Positions 1 through 10,880 of a DNA stretch of 64,000 nucleotides are shown here, piece by piece; the first letter of the stretch is position 1, and every line of letters starts with the position of its first letter. The stretch is taken from assembly GCF_039555335.1 (NCBI RefSeq), contig NW_027305496.1:372001-436000 (forward strand). Direction: 5' to 3'. The notes beneath the pieces were generated by a model that saw only the letters and a program-made list of their open reading frames with translations, had not been told where the DNA came from and made no database searches. The stretch comes from Amphiura filiformis (taxonomy: Eukaryota; Echinodermata; Ophiuroidea; Amphilepidida; Amphiuridae). The position numbers were made by a program, and so were the translations under genes.

Positions 1-44
1 TGAAAATCCTCTGGACGAGAACCAAAACATTAATTTTATAGGCC
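1..44 (+). repeat. Inverted repeat partner of 8244-8288
   Basis: These bases are the near-exact reverse complement of 8244-8288. A third, diverged copy in the same orientation as this one lies near 8593-8626. This is a dispersed repeat or the terminus of a larger element cut by the window edge. No coding potential is visible. Confidence 0.6.
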
Positions 45-720
45 TACGGCCTAATGGCCAAAAAGGGGGGCCCGGCTCTGAAAATAATATTACTCATCAG
101 GGCCTATTATTATTTAGGTGCGAAGGGGGGTGGGGAGAGGTGAAATAAATAGGCCTATCTGTATTTTTCTTTTTGCATCAGGTCCCCCTGTTAGGCCTAC
201 AAGTGTTTGTGAACGGTCCCTCAAAATTAAATATTCTTTTCACGTCCGGCGTCCCCACCTTTTTGGAAAATTGTTATATGCCTATTGGTGTGTAGTGTTT
301 TTTTTTTTTTTTTGTTGTTTTTTTTGGGGGGGGTTGTTTTGTTTTGTTTTTGCTAAATTGACAAAGCACAACAGTTGACATTGCTAGCATTGCTTAAAAT
401 TTACTATGAAATTTGAAAAATAATAATTATAAAATGTGGACTGCAACTTTTGAGCGTATAGGCCTAGGCCTAAAGGCCAACTAAAAAAAAATAATTCGTT
501 TCGCGCCCACCTCCCTCCCCACTTTCTGACATCAGTCCATTTTTTTCTTCAATTTCATATTAAAAGTTTTTAATAATTTGGTAAAATGTTAATGCTGCAT
601 AAACAAGTTTATTAGTCATCATGAATCTCTTGCAAGTGTTTTGTGGAACTCTCTAACGGTAGGCCGCCTAACCCTTTTTAGCTCTAAGAGGTCTAGGGCC
701 TATTAAACCCCTCATAATCT

Positions 721-974
721 CAGGCGGCGAGTGGCACTATGATAGAGCCGGCAACTTGTGAAACCGCCCGGCCGTATGGCATTTTCCATAGGCCTACTAA
801 GTTAGTTTTGTGAATTTGTGGGGTTCATTATCGAACCCCAACGGTTTTATCTTGTATTTATATTATTGATTAACGGCCTATTTGTTTGTGATATTTCAAG
901 CGTTTTAAAATTTCAAAATAATCCCATTCAATTACACGGTTGACGATGGAAATTTACTGAATTTAGAGAATGCA
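721..974 (-). repeat. Dispersed repeat, inverted copy of 62467-62663
   Basis: The segment matches 62467-62663 in inverted orientation. Shared landmarks are GGCGGCGAGTGGCA, GCCGTATGGCATTTTCCAT and GGTTCATTATCGAACCCCAA, itself a small hairpin. The copy here is about 57 bases longer because of internal indels. The family is not recognised and no protein is encoded. Confidence 0.7.
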
Positions 975-1747
975 CGGCGCATACCACCTGCATAATCTTA
1001 AATAAAAAGCCCTCCTCCTGGCAGATGCTGAAAACTGCTAGCAATGTCAATTTTCTGTGAAAACTGCTGCACTTTGTCAATATTAAAAAAAAAAACAAAA
1101 CAAAATAAAACAACAACAAAACACCTCCTCCCTCCTCACAAGTTTTCAAAAAGGTGGGAACGCAAAACGGATTTTTAATTTTTAATACATGTAGGCCTAT
1201 GTGGCCTAAGTAGCCTAAAGATTAAACTCAGATTTTGATGTCAAGTGTAAAGAATGCGCGAGCAGCTCGCCCGAAAAATTTAGTCACACGACCTTGATAA
1301 TTTTATAACATTTTTTGGTGTAAAAATTATGACCTCCTGTTTCTGGTATAAAAATTTATGAACTCCAGTATATTCATGACCCCCCCATTCCGAAAAAAAA
1401 AATGACAGACCCTATTTAGGCCTTTGAATGAATCATCAAAATAAACATGATAAATGAAGAATGCTATATTTAGTAGATAGCATGGTGTCTATCAACACTA
1501 TGATATGCTGCTATATAGCATAGTATATGTATTTAAGACATTAATAAGGAACTTATTATAGCCTTCCTCATTAATTTATGAATTTGAACTTGTTCTAAAT
1601 TTCCATGTTTGTATATTATTCATATCATATTCTCATAATATTATTTGTATATCAATGTTATGTATAGGCCTATGTTATCAGGGCTTCCAGGGAGACCAGT
1701 ACTTTTGTATTGATGGAATTTTCCTGAATAAATAACGAATAAATAAA
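975..1747. other. No gene seen; low-complexity AT-rich sequence
   Basis: The stretch holds A-rich and T-rich runs, a few TAGGCCTA octamers and, near 1480-1530, an isolated fragment resembling the satellite that begins at 1748. No open frame with protein-like composition was found. Confidence 0.5.
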
Positions 1748-2239
1748 TAAATGTCTATAGTGCATTCATCAACATGAGATTGCCCTGCTATCTTCAGTAG
1801 CCAGCATAGTGTCTACAGTGCATTCAACACTATGATTTGCTGCTATCTTCAGTAGATAGCAGAGTGTCTATATAGTGCATTCATCAATATGAGATTGCCC
1901 TGCTATCTTCAGTAGCCAGTAGGCCTATAGTGTCTATAGTGCATTCAACACTGTGATTTGCTGCTATACAGTAGATAGCATAGTGTCCATGCATTCATCA
2001 ATATGAGATTGCCCTGCTATCTTCAGTAGCCAGAATAGTGTCTATAGTGCATTCAACACTGTGATTTGCTGCTATCTTCAGTAGATAGCATGGTGTCTAT
2101 AGTGCATTCAACACTATGATATGCTGCTATCTTCAGTAGATAGCATAGTGCCTATAGTGCATTTAACACTATGATTTGCTGCTATCTTTTCTTGAGTAGG
2201 CCCTATATATAGCATAGTGTCTATAGTGCACTATGAGAT
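1748..2239 (+). repeat. Diverged left part of the ~55-bp satellite
   Basis: Degenerate units with the same core as the main array (CTATCTTCAGTAGATAG followed by TAGTGTCTATAGTGCATTCA) repeat about nine times. Unit length varies and divergence exceeds that of the block right of the insertion at 2242. This looks like the older edge of the array. Confidence 0.85.
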
Positions 2240-2241
2240 TA

Positions 2242-3253
2242 GGGGAGAGCGGGGAGTGTTCGCCCTAGGGGCAGGTTCGCCCACCCCTTGATTCTCAACA
2301 CTACGGCTATCGGGGAATGTGCAGCTGGTGATGGCAAAATTAGGTGACATAGGTCATTATAAACTTCTTATATTAGCTACGCGACATATATAGGAATGTG
2401 TTCATCGAACTGCAGCCAAAGCAAAACAAATTACACTAAAACGTAATTTTTTCTTGCATTAATAATGTTGTATTATCATCGATACATAAATACAAATGGT
2501 TTTAATGGAAATCTGTATCAGGAACATATGGGATTTGTCAAAGATTTAACGCAGTTATAAACTCGGCATTCGATTTGTATTTTGCATACCCTGAGGAAAA
2601 TACAAAGATGTACACAAGGGGCACGTTCGCCCCTTTGAGGATGGGGCATGTTCGCCTTATATTCTCCCCGGGCGGACTTACCCCAAACTGGTGGGCGGAC
2701 CTGCACCATCAGCGTATTATGCAAAATATTGATAATTACACCATTGAACAAGGTAAAACTAGTGAAAAGCATGTGTTTTTAAGTTATGCGCGATATCAGT
2801 ATTACTCATACCACCGTTCATGTCCTAATCCATAAATCCCCTGAAGTTGTAAAAAATATGTTTATATATATAAGTTCACTTTAGACCCATACAATTTACC
2901 CTGACCCCGACCCCTGCAATAAATTGAGTAACTCCTCAGAAGAGAATTAATGCCTTGTATACTTTTTCTAAATGTTTGTATTGAATATGTTATTGTTATG
3001 CAATGTTTTAACCTTTTTTGATTTAGGGTGAACTTACCCCACCATATGGGCGAACCTTCCCCAACATGGGGCAAGGGCTTTGCAAAATTGTTTTGTTTGG
3101 TCTATCCTGTTGCTATTGTAAGGCCTATAGTTCTGAGATTGTGGTCGTATATAGCCAAGACATATGGCTTTCAAAAGGGCTATGACCTAACCTTAAAATT
3201 GACATCGCTAGGCTGATCAGAAAAAAGTAGGGCGAACACTCCCCGCTCTCCCC
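2242..3253. mobile_element. 1-kb non-autonomous TIR element inside the satellite
   Basis: The ends are perfect inverted repeats of about 26 bases, beginning GGGGAGAGCGGGGAGTGTTC, and are flanked by TA on both sides (2240-2241 and 3254-3255). This suits a Tc1/mariner-type target duplication. Satellite continues on both sides, so the insertion postdates array formation. Variants of the terminal motif (GGGGCA-GTTCGCC) recur internally near 2269, 2620 and 2643, and inverted near 3045. No transposase frame is present, so an autonomous relative would be needed for movement. Confidence 0.85.
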
Positions 3254-3255
3254 TA

Positions 3256-5410
3256 CCCTTGCTATCTTCATAGCATAGTGTCTATAGTGCATTCAACATT
3301 ATGATTTGCTGCTATCTTCACTTGAGTATATAGCATGGTGTCTATAGTGCATTCAACACTATGATATGCGGCTATCTTCAGTAGATAGCATTGGGTCTAT
3401 AGCGCATTCAATGCTATAAAATGCTGATATCTTCAGTAGATAGCATTGGGTCTATAGGGCATTCAACGCTATAAAATGTTGCTATCTTCAGTAGATAGCA
3501 TTGGGTCTATAGCGCATTCAATGCTATAAAATGTTGCTATCTTCAGTAGATAGCATTGGGTCTATATCACATTCAATGCTATAAAATGCTGCTATCTTTA
3601 GTAGATAACATTGGGTCTATAGGGCATTCAATGCTATACAATGTTGCTATCTTCAGTAGATAGCATTGGGTCTATAGCGCATTCAATGCTATAAAATGTT
3701 GCTATCTTCAGTAGATGGCATTGGGGCTATAGCGCATTCAATGCTATACAATGTTGCTATCTTCAGTAGATAGCATTGGGTCTATAGAGCACCCAATGCT
3801 ATAAAATGTTGATATCTTCAGTTGATAGCATTGGGTCTATAGAGCATTCAATGCTATAAAATGATGCTATCTTCAGTAGATAGCATTGGGTCTATAGCGC
3901 ATTCAATGCTATAAAATGCTGCTATCTTCAGTAGATAGCATTGCGTCTATAGCGCATTCAACGCTATAAAATGCAGCTATCTTCAGTAAATAGTATTGGG
4001 TCTATAGCGCATTCGATGCTATAAAATATTGCTATCTTCAGTAGATAGCATTGGGGTCTATAGCGAATTCAATGCTATATAATGCTGCTATCTTCAGTAG
4101 ATATAGCATTGGGTATAGCGCATTCAATGCTATAAAATGCTGCTATCTTCAGTAGATAGCATTGCGTCTATAGCGCATTCAATGCTATAAAATGTTGCTA
4201 TCTTCAGTAGATAGCATTGGGTCTATAGCGCATTCAATGCTGTAAAATGTTGCTATCTTCAGTAGATAGCATTGGGTCTATAGCGCATTCAATGCTATAA
4301 AATGTTGCTATCTTCAGTAGATAGCATTGACTGAGTCTATAGCGCATTCAGTATAAAATGCTGCTATCTTCAGTAGATAGCATTGGGTCTATAGCACATT
4401 CAAAGCTATAAAATGTTGCTATCTTCAGTAGATAGCATTGGGTCTATAGCGCATTCAATGCTATAAAATGTTGCTATCTTCAGTAGATAGCATTGGGTCT
4501 ATAGCGCATTCAATGCTATAAAATGTTGCTATCTTCAGTAGATAGCATTGAGTCTATAGCGCATTCAATGCTATAAAATGTTGCTATCTTCAGTAGATAG
4601 CATCGGGTCTATAGCGCATTCAACGCTATAAAATGCAGCTATCTTCAGTAAATAGTATTGGGTCTATAGCGCATTCGATGCTATAAAATATTGCTATCTT
4701 CAGTAGATAGCATTGGGGTCTATAGCGAATTCAATGCTATATAATGCTGCTATCTTCAGTAGATATAGCATTGGGTATAGCGCATTCAATGCTATAAAAT
4801 GCTGCTATCTTCAGTAGATAGCATTGCGTCTATAGCGCATTCAATGCTATAAAATGTTGCTATCTTCAGTAGATAGCATTGGGTCTATAGCGCATTCAAT
4901 GCTGTAAAATGTTGCTATCTTCAGTAGATAGCATTGGGTCTATAGCGCATTCAATGCTATAAAATGTTGCTATCTTCAGTAGATAGCATTGACTGAGTCT
5001 ATAGCGCATTCAGTATAAAATGCTGCTATCTTCAGTAGATAGCATTGGGTCTATAGCACATTCAAAGCTATAAAATGTTGCTATCTTCAGTAGATAGCAT
5101 TGGGTCTATAGCGCATTCAATGCTATAAAATGTTGCTATCTTCAGTAGATAGCATTGACTGAGTCTATAGCGCATTCAAGCTATAAAATGTTGCTATCTT
5201 CAGTAGATATCATTGGGTCTATAGCACATTCAATGCTATAAAATGCTGCTATCTTCAGTAGATAGCATTGAGTCTATAGCGCATTCAATGCTATAAAATA
5301 CTGCTATCTTCAGTAGATAGCATTGGGTCTATAGCGCATTCAACGCTATAAAATGTTGCTATCTTCAGTAGATACTGGTAGCATTGGATCTATATAGCGC
5401 ATTCAACACT
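3256..5410 (+). repeat. Main block of the ~55-bp hairpin satellite
   Basis: About 39 tandem units of roughly 55 bases. Each unit holds three inverted repeats: CTATCT/AGATAG around a 5-base loop, TATAGC/GCTATA, and ATAGCATTG/CAATGCTAT. Identity between units is high in the middle and falls at both edges. A 662-base higher-order repeat is visible, with the stretch from 3959 repeated from 4621 with the same rare variants. No protein is encoded. Confidence 0.95.
3959..5155 (+). repeat. Higher-order repeat, 662-base period (12 monomers)
   Basis: Diagnostic variants recur exactly 662 bases apart. Examples are the unit with AACGCTATAAAATGCAG at 3959 and 4621, and the insertion GACTGAG at 4329 and 4991. 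The second copy diverges after about 5155. This points to recent segmental amplification within the satellite, by unequal exchange or slippage. Confidence 0.85.
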
Positions 5411-6614
5411 CACCACATAGCGATACGTTCTACAGTGGCGTAGAGAGGGGGAACATGGGGGCACGTGACCTGGGCGCCACATTTAGGGGGCGCCGAAATG
5501 ATGGTGAAAAAAAATCAATTCTCGAATAAATTAAAAAGTACCGTAACATCTGTAAAATAGTAGGCCTAGGCCCTCTCCAAAAAGATAATAGGCCTATATC
5601 TTTTTAATTTCAAAAGATATGGTAATAATTTTTTGCTGTATCACATGAAAATATAATATAGCCTATTCTCGACTTTCTGAAAATTTAAGTCTCTAAATTT
5701 TAAAAAAAATCTGTAAAATTGAACCCAGAAAGCTTATTGAAGGCCCTATTAATCTGACAATGTCTTTTTCATTTGGCCAAAGAGGACGTTTTCACATTTC
5801 AAGTCACAATTTCACTATTTCGGGCAAAAATTGCAACTAACATGCTGTATATACAACCAGGAAAGTAATCCGCCCGTCCCATCAGTCAGTCAGTAGGCCC
5901 ACTATCAGCGTTCCAGCAATCAGTTCTTTAAACTAGGACCTAAATAAATTAAAATAATATGATGAATTCAACAATTGGGGGAAAACCCATCGGACCATGT
6001 TGGACCATCGCGGGCCTTCGTGGCTGATTCTGCAGCTTGGGTGTAGCAGCAGAGCCAGTGCAGGGCAAAATAATACTCAGGCAAAGATGCTCATGATTTC
6101 GTCACAAATAGCTTCTTTAAAATACCACTTGCAAGTTTGACGTGCATTATGGCAAATTCAGAGATTCAGGTAAGCCAAACCCAACCTAAAATGAATATAT
6201 CTACAGTTTTCTAGATTACATGATATAAATGTTTATTTGGTACATCTTTGATACCGGTAAATCCGCTGCTTAGATAATAGTCTCATGACGTATAGGCCAC
6301 CTGTATAGGGCCTTTACGCTTCATAATTTATTCACAACTTGTTTTTACATTCCCGCATTTTATAATTCTCTCTCTTTTTCACATCAAATGGTCATTGTTT
6401 AGTGCAATTCGTATTCTTGTTCAGCCATTGCACAACAGCAATTGTCCCTGCGCGTAGCCTGTTTGTCGTGATTTAAAAAAGTCCCTGTTCCGCAAAATGT
6501 AATGCAACATGTTTAATATCAGTTGCTTAATGTTATCTCTAAACGGGGCTTTTGAGAAGTCTGTTCGTGTTATTCCTGCATGGGCTCAGCTCTTATCATG
6601 TTAATCTTTAATAT
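5411..6614. other. No gene seen between satellite and TIR element
   Basis: Unique-looking AT-rich sequence with several TAGGCCTA octamers. The first ~120 bases (GGCGTAGAGAGGGGGAACAT onward) have the look of an old interspersed repeat. No splice-bounded open frame is convincing. Confidence 0.4.
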
Positions 6615-7221
6615 ATATAGGTTTTCCTGGCCAATTTCGCAACTTGTGCGTTCGATTTAATAAAAGTGTCATTCGTTTTCGCGCAAGATTGAATGATCGC
6701 AACGAATCCCGATTTCTTTTTCGCATTATGAGCAATCGATTTCATTTTAGTTCAATCAAATTAATGTATGATCAGAACAATTCATTATTGTGAATTCAAT
6801 TTCGTTCTCGAATGTTTCAATTTCACCATTAGACGTCTAATTTAAAGAAATAGGCAATCAATTTCGCCAAAGATGCACGGGGCCTGCGAAACGTTGTTAA
6901 TCCTATTTTCAATTTCATGCATTGACAATCTAATTAGCGAAAAGGAATTCAATTTGAAATTATGCGCATTTTCAAGTATACTGACATAGGCCTATTATAG
7001 GCCCTACGTCTACGTTGCAGCAGAAAAAAGTGAGTAGGCCTAGCCCTGTGTAACACAGAATAAACACACAAATGTTTTAATGGGTAATGCTTGTAATGAG
7101 AAGTATACTTTGAATACGAATGTAACATGTTAATATTGTTTTAAACACATGAACGCATTAAAATATGTTTAAAACGTCGCTGCACATTCCGGTGTTAGCA
7201 ATATTTTAATATTTTAATATT

Positions 7222-7267
7222 TTAACTGGCATGTTAAAGTCTTAAAAGACTTTAACATGCCAGTTAA
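7222..7267. repeat. Perfect 22-bp-stem hairpin
   Basis: TTAACTGGCATGTTAAAGTC is followed by TT, a two-base centre AA, and the exact reverse complement. A 22-base perfect stem with almost no loop is rare by chance and suggests a recently formed palindrome. Confidence 0.9.
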
Positions 7268-7636
7268 TCCAGTATGCGTAGCGTCATAGGGGCACGGGCG
7301 GGGTGTGGGGGGGGGGGGCACGTTCCCCAATCGATCTGAAATTTGTAAAAATCCCACAGGAAAATTGGCGAAAATGGCTTGTGCCCCCCCATCAGATCCG
7401 GTGTCTCCCCTTTCATGGTCGGTGCCCCCCGAATAAAAATTAATAAAATATTATACAATAGGCCTATAGTTCCGATTTTCACACAATGAAATGGACACGA
7501 AATGGGTCTAATTAAACAGGTTGTGATGTGAAGGATATGTTTATAAGTCGACTGCAAAATATATGCTTAGCTATTTAATTTCTGGATGTTGTTTTGACTG
7601 TGTTCATTCATATACATATATATCATACAATTAAAA

Positions 7637-7857
7637 GGGGCAGTCTTCAGCAAACGGCTCTTTTCAGAGCCACCAAAACCTTTATATTAGCAGATAGGCG
7701 AGATCTGCTAGTTCTCTGTAGACAAGGGGCAGTCTTCATTGAACGGCTCTTTTCAGAGCCACCAAAACTTACAAAATCAGCAGATAGGCGAGATCTGCTA
7801 GTTTCTGTTGACAAGGGGCAGTCTTCAGCAAACGGCTCTTTTCAGAGTCATCAGTAG
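7637..7857 (+). repeat. 89-bp tandem repeat carrying histone-type 3' stem-loops
   Basis: Two complete units and one partial unit, 89 bases apart. Each has GGCTCTTTTCAGAGCC (7656-7671 and 7745-7760, then 7834-7849 with one change) followed by ACCAAAAC in the first two. This matches the metazoan replication-dependent histone mRNA stem-loop consensus. The first two units also hold a second hairpin, AGCAGAT/ATCTGCT. No histone coding sequence and no purine-rich downstream element (such as AAGAAAGA) is visible, so these are probably relics amplified inside a mobile element. Confidence 0.8.
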
Positions 7858-7898
7858 ACAAGAGGCGGTCTACATGTCTCATTCTTAGGTACTTTGTC

Positions 7899-7928
7899 CT
7901 GAAGAAGTCAGAGCTACTCCTGACGAAA
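7899..7928 (+). ncRNA. Hammerhead-like ribozyme core (candidate)
   Basis: CTGAAGA is followed by one A, then a 5-bp stem GTCAG/CTGAC with an 8-base loop, then GAAA. This matches the hammerhead layout CUGANGA, stem II, GAAA. Degenerate hammerheads of this type are known in Penelope-like retroelements. The extra A before stem II and the lack of an obvious stem III/cleavage strand argue for an inactive relic or chance match. Confidence 0.3.
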
Positions 7929-8243
7929 GCTTGCCAGTTCTAAACTTGTCCGACGGCGAACCCGCTAAAAACCTACTAATAATTTATATGATTAACTAGA
8001 CTGAGCTTGATTAAACTTTGTGACATACATCACTTTGGTTTCTGAACTAAACCGGGGAAAATGCTTTTAAATATATATATATATAATTAGTTATAATTCA
8101 TTTTCTTTTTTACTAGGCCTATGCATACGGCAATTTTAAACATTACTTAAAAATATGTTTTCCCTTCACATTTAATATAGCAACGTGCTTGTTTGAACAA
8201 TGTTGACGATAGATGTATCTAATGTTCAATATAAACACGATAA

Positions 8244-8288
8244 GGCCGTATAAAATTAATGTTTTGGTTCTCGTCCAGAGGATTTTCA
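8244..8288 (-). repeat. Inverted repeat partner of 1-44
   Basis: Reverse complement of the first 44 bases of the window with one insertion. A poly-T run follows at 8311-8330. Confidence 0.6.
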
Positions 8289-9339
8289 TGAATTGATGAG
8301 GAGGGAGGTGTTTTTTTTTTTTTTTTTTTTCCAATGTAAAATTAGCATTGTCAGTAGTTTTCGGTCTTCTCCAACAGTGCTCGAGGAAACGATGAGGCCC
8401 TTTTTTTTTTTTTTCAAATGTGAGATTCTGAGGATAAACCCCTAGAGTACCACAAAAAGACTTGGAAGTGATGCTTGTTCTCTAATAAACTTATTTATAT
8501 GTATGAAGATTTCATAAATCATTCCAAAGTCTAAAAAAATTGAAAATCTAAAAAAAAAAAAAATCTGACAAATCCCAGAAATTGAGGAGGGAGGGACGAG
8601 AACCAAAATATTAATTTTACACGGCCTAAATAGCATTTTTATATTTGACCATTGTAAAATATTTATGAACTTCTGGATTTTGCGAATTCGATTGAACATT
8701 TTTCCATTTTGTTTCCGCATATATGAATTTGAATTTCCAAATAGGCTCTGAATTCAAGGCCACGTGAATTTGGTTGCACAATTTGCGAAATTTGCTGCAC
8801 AATGTGCGAAATTGGGTGCCCTATTTAGAATTTTAAATGCGTATTAAATGAAATAGATTGCACATTTGCTAAATTGAAATCGAGAATGTAAGCGTTCATT
8901 CAATTTCGCGCGAAAAGGAATGACACTTATACTAAACTGAACGACCAAAGTTTGAAATTGGACGGGAAAACCTATATTACCCTATCTGTGACAAGATCTG
9001 AATTTTGAAGCTACTACAACATAACACATTAAAAATATAGGTTTTTGTTGATATTATGCATTTTCCCCGGGCATCTTTGGACGATAATGTGGGGATTGAT
9101 TGAACATTTATAGTGATGCCCGGTGCGGTAGTTGTCAATGCATAGCCATATAGCCTATATGCAATATAAATGATGCATCATGCAATAGGGAAATCCCTAG
9201 CCAAGCCATTAAAGCAAAAGTGAGAGCTGAGATTTCTGTAAATGTTTACTATTACTAGAGTACCTGTAGCTGTGAGGGCACTGTAGCTGTATGTGAGAGT
9301 ACCACCAGCATCAGATAATGATACTGTTTGACCCCTATG

Positions 9340-10112
9340 CCCCCATATGACCTCTGACCCTAGATGACCTTGGCCTTGATCCCCTTTGACCTTTGATGAC
9401 CTCAGTTTTACTTGATACATCCGTTTGAAATTTAGAAATCATTTTCAGCTATGAATGCTGGGAAGGCATTGCAGTCCTCGCAGGGAGTGGTGAAATCTTC
9501 CTGTTCCTGTCATATTGAGAATATGTTACCATGTTTAAGCCCTTGTATCAAGGATTCCACCCACCAAGTCTGTGCCCGATCGGACAGTTTGAAATTTGAC
9601 CCCCTCCGTAATGACCTTTGACCTTGGTTGACCTCAATGTTATTTTGCGCATATATTCCCCTCGTAGCAAGGATTCCGCCCACCAAGTTTGAGCCTGATC
9701 GGACAAAGTTTGAAATTTAACCCCTCCGTAATGACCTTTGACCTCAATTTCATTTCGGGCATATAGGCCTATTCCCCTCGCATCAAGGATTCCACCCACC
9801 AAGTTTGAGCCCGATTGGACAAAGTTTGAAATTTGACCCCTCCGTAATGACCTTTGACCTCGGTTGACCTCGATTTTATTTCAGGCATATATTCCCCTTG
9901 CATCAAGGATTCCACCCACCAAGTATGAGCCCGATCGGACAAAGTTTGAAATTTGACCCCTCCGTAATGACCTTTGACCTCGGTTGACCTCAATTTTATT
10001 TCGGGCATATATTTGCCTCGTATCAAGGATTCCACCTACCAAGTTTGGGCCCGATCGGACAAAGTTCAAATTTTGACCTTTGACCTTGACCTTGACCTCC
10101 GATGACCTTTCA
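9340..10112 (-). repeat. ~120-bp tandem repeat with DR1-type motifs
   Basis: The phrase CAAGGATTCCACC (with small changes) begins near 9548, 9669, 9785, 9905 and 10025, giving periods of 121, 116, 120 and 120. Most units contain TGACCTTTGACCT, the reverse complement of AGGTCAAAGGTCA, a perfect DR1 nuclear-receptor element. The right end has extra TGACCT half-sites in series. A terminal motif GCCGGACAGACAGACA lies at about 10203. Open minus-strand frames across the array are by-products of the period. Confidence 0.85.
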
Positions 10113-10386
10113 AACTACCCCATAAACGTGGAATGCCCGATACGTAGGCCTATCTATATCCGAAATATCAGAGCGATGCGTTGAAGCGCGGCGAAACGCA
10201 TTGCCGGACAGACAGACACACAGAGCTTATTATTTTATTAGTAGGCCTAGGCCTATAGATGTTTTAAAAATCAGTAATAAAATAATAATTATTTAAATGT
10301 GTGGGATATAGGTGCAGATAAGATATATCCATGCAGCTTGTCTGTACGCATTGCGCCAATATTCATACATATGAGGGAGGCACCAA

Positions 10387-10411
10387 TAAGGAAGAAGAAG
10401 AAGAAGAAGAT
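10387..10411 (+). repeat. (GAA)n microsatellite
   Basis: A short run of about six GAA/AAG triplets interrupted at the ends. Confidence 0.8.
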
Positions 10412-10613
10412 GTAGATATGGCCTTAATTTCTCATTTTAATGCAGCAGTTGACACTAGCTCTTAAAAATAAAAACATGAAGCGAGGGCGCTATTAGTATT
10501 CAAACCCTGTCAAAACCAGTGCCCTGTACAAAATAAATGCATGGAGCGAGGGCGCTATTACACTTTCAGAACCAGTCAGAACAGTATACTATAGTAACCA
10601 GACCTGAGCATAA

Positions 10614-10880
10614 GGGACCGATCGTTATTTACGGCAGGGGGGAGGGGGGAATGGGTGTTTTGGCAAAAATATCGACAAAAAATTTCGGGTTCCCCCCTCG
10701 CGTCCGCTTAAAATTTTCGCGTTCCCCCTTGTTTTCCCAATTTTCTCCATTTAAAATTTAACAATCCCCCCTCCTGGTTCAACTAAAATTTCAGGTTCCC
10801 CCCCTCAAGAACACAAAAAATTTCAGGCTCCCCCCTAAATTTACCCATTCCCCCCCCTGCCATAAATAACGATCGTTCCC
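10614..10880. mobile_element. MITE, ~267 bp, G-rich/C-rich arms
   Basis: The left end GGGACCGATCGTTATTTACG, followed by a G run, pairs with the right end CATAAATAACGATCGTTCCC preceded by a C run. The interior is also partly self-complementary, with repeated TTTCGGGTTCCCCCC-type phrases. No frame of substance. The flanks give no clear target duplication. Confidence 0.8.

Larger units (their letters stand above)
6615..8977. mobile_element. 2.4-kb element with long imperfect TIRs
   Basis: The left end (ATATAGGTTTTCC, then similarity for about 85 bases including AGTGTCATTC and TTTTCGCGC) is repeated in inverted orientation at about 8890-8977. The interior has no transposase-like frame. It includes the perfect hairpin at 7222, the tandem block at 7637 and the hammerhead-like motif at 7899. 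It could be a non-autonomous DNA transposon or a composite of nested insertions. Confidence 0.6.

Noticed and set aside
118-378. 86-codon frame at the window start
   Set aside because: Runs into a T/G homopolymer block (poly-Phe) and shows no protein-like features.
3256-5410. CRISPR-like regular spacing of repeats
   Set aside because: Units are contiguous with no unique spacers, and the DNA is clearly eukaryotic. It is a satellite.
9548-10069. Minus-strand frames across the 120-bp repeat
   Set aside because: The frames repeat the same peptide with the repeat period, and period lengths of 116-121 break them often.
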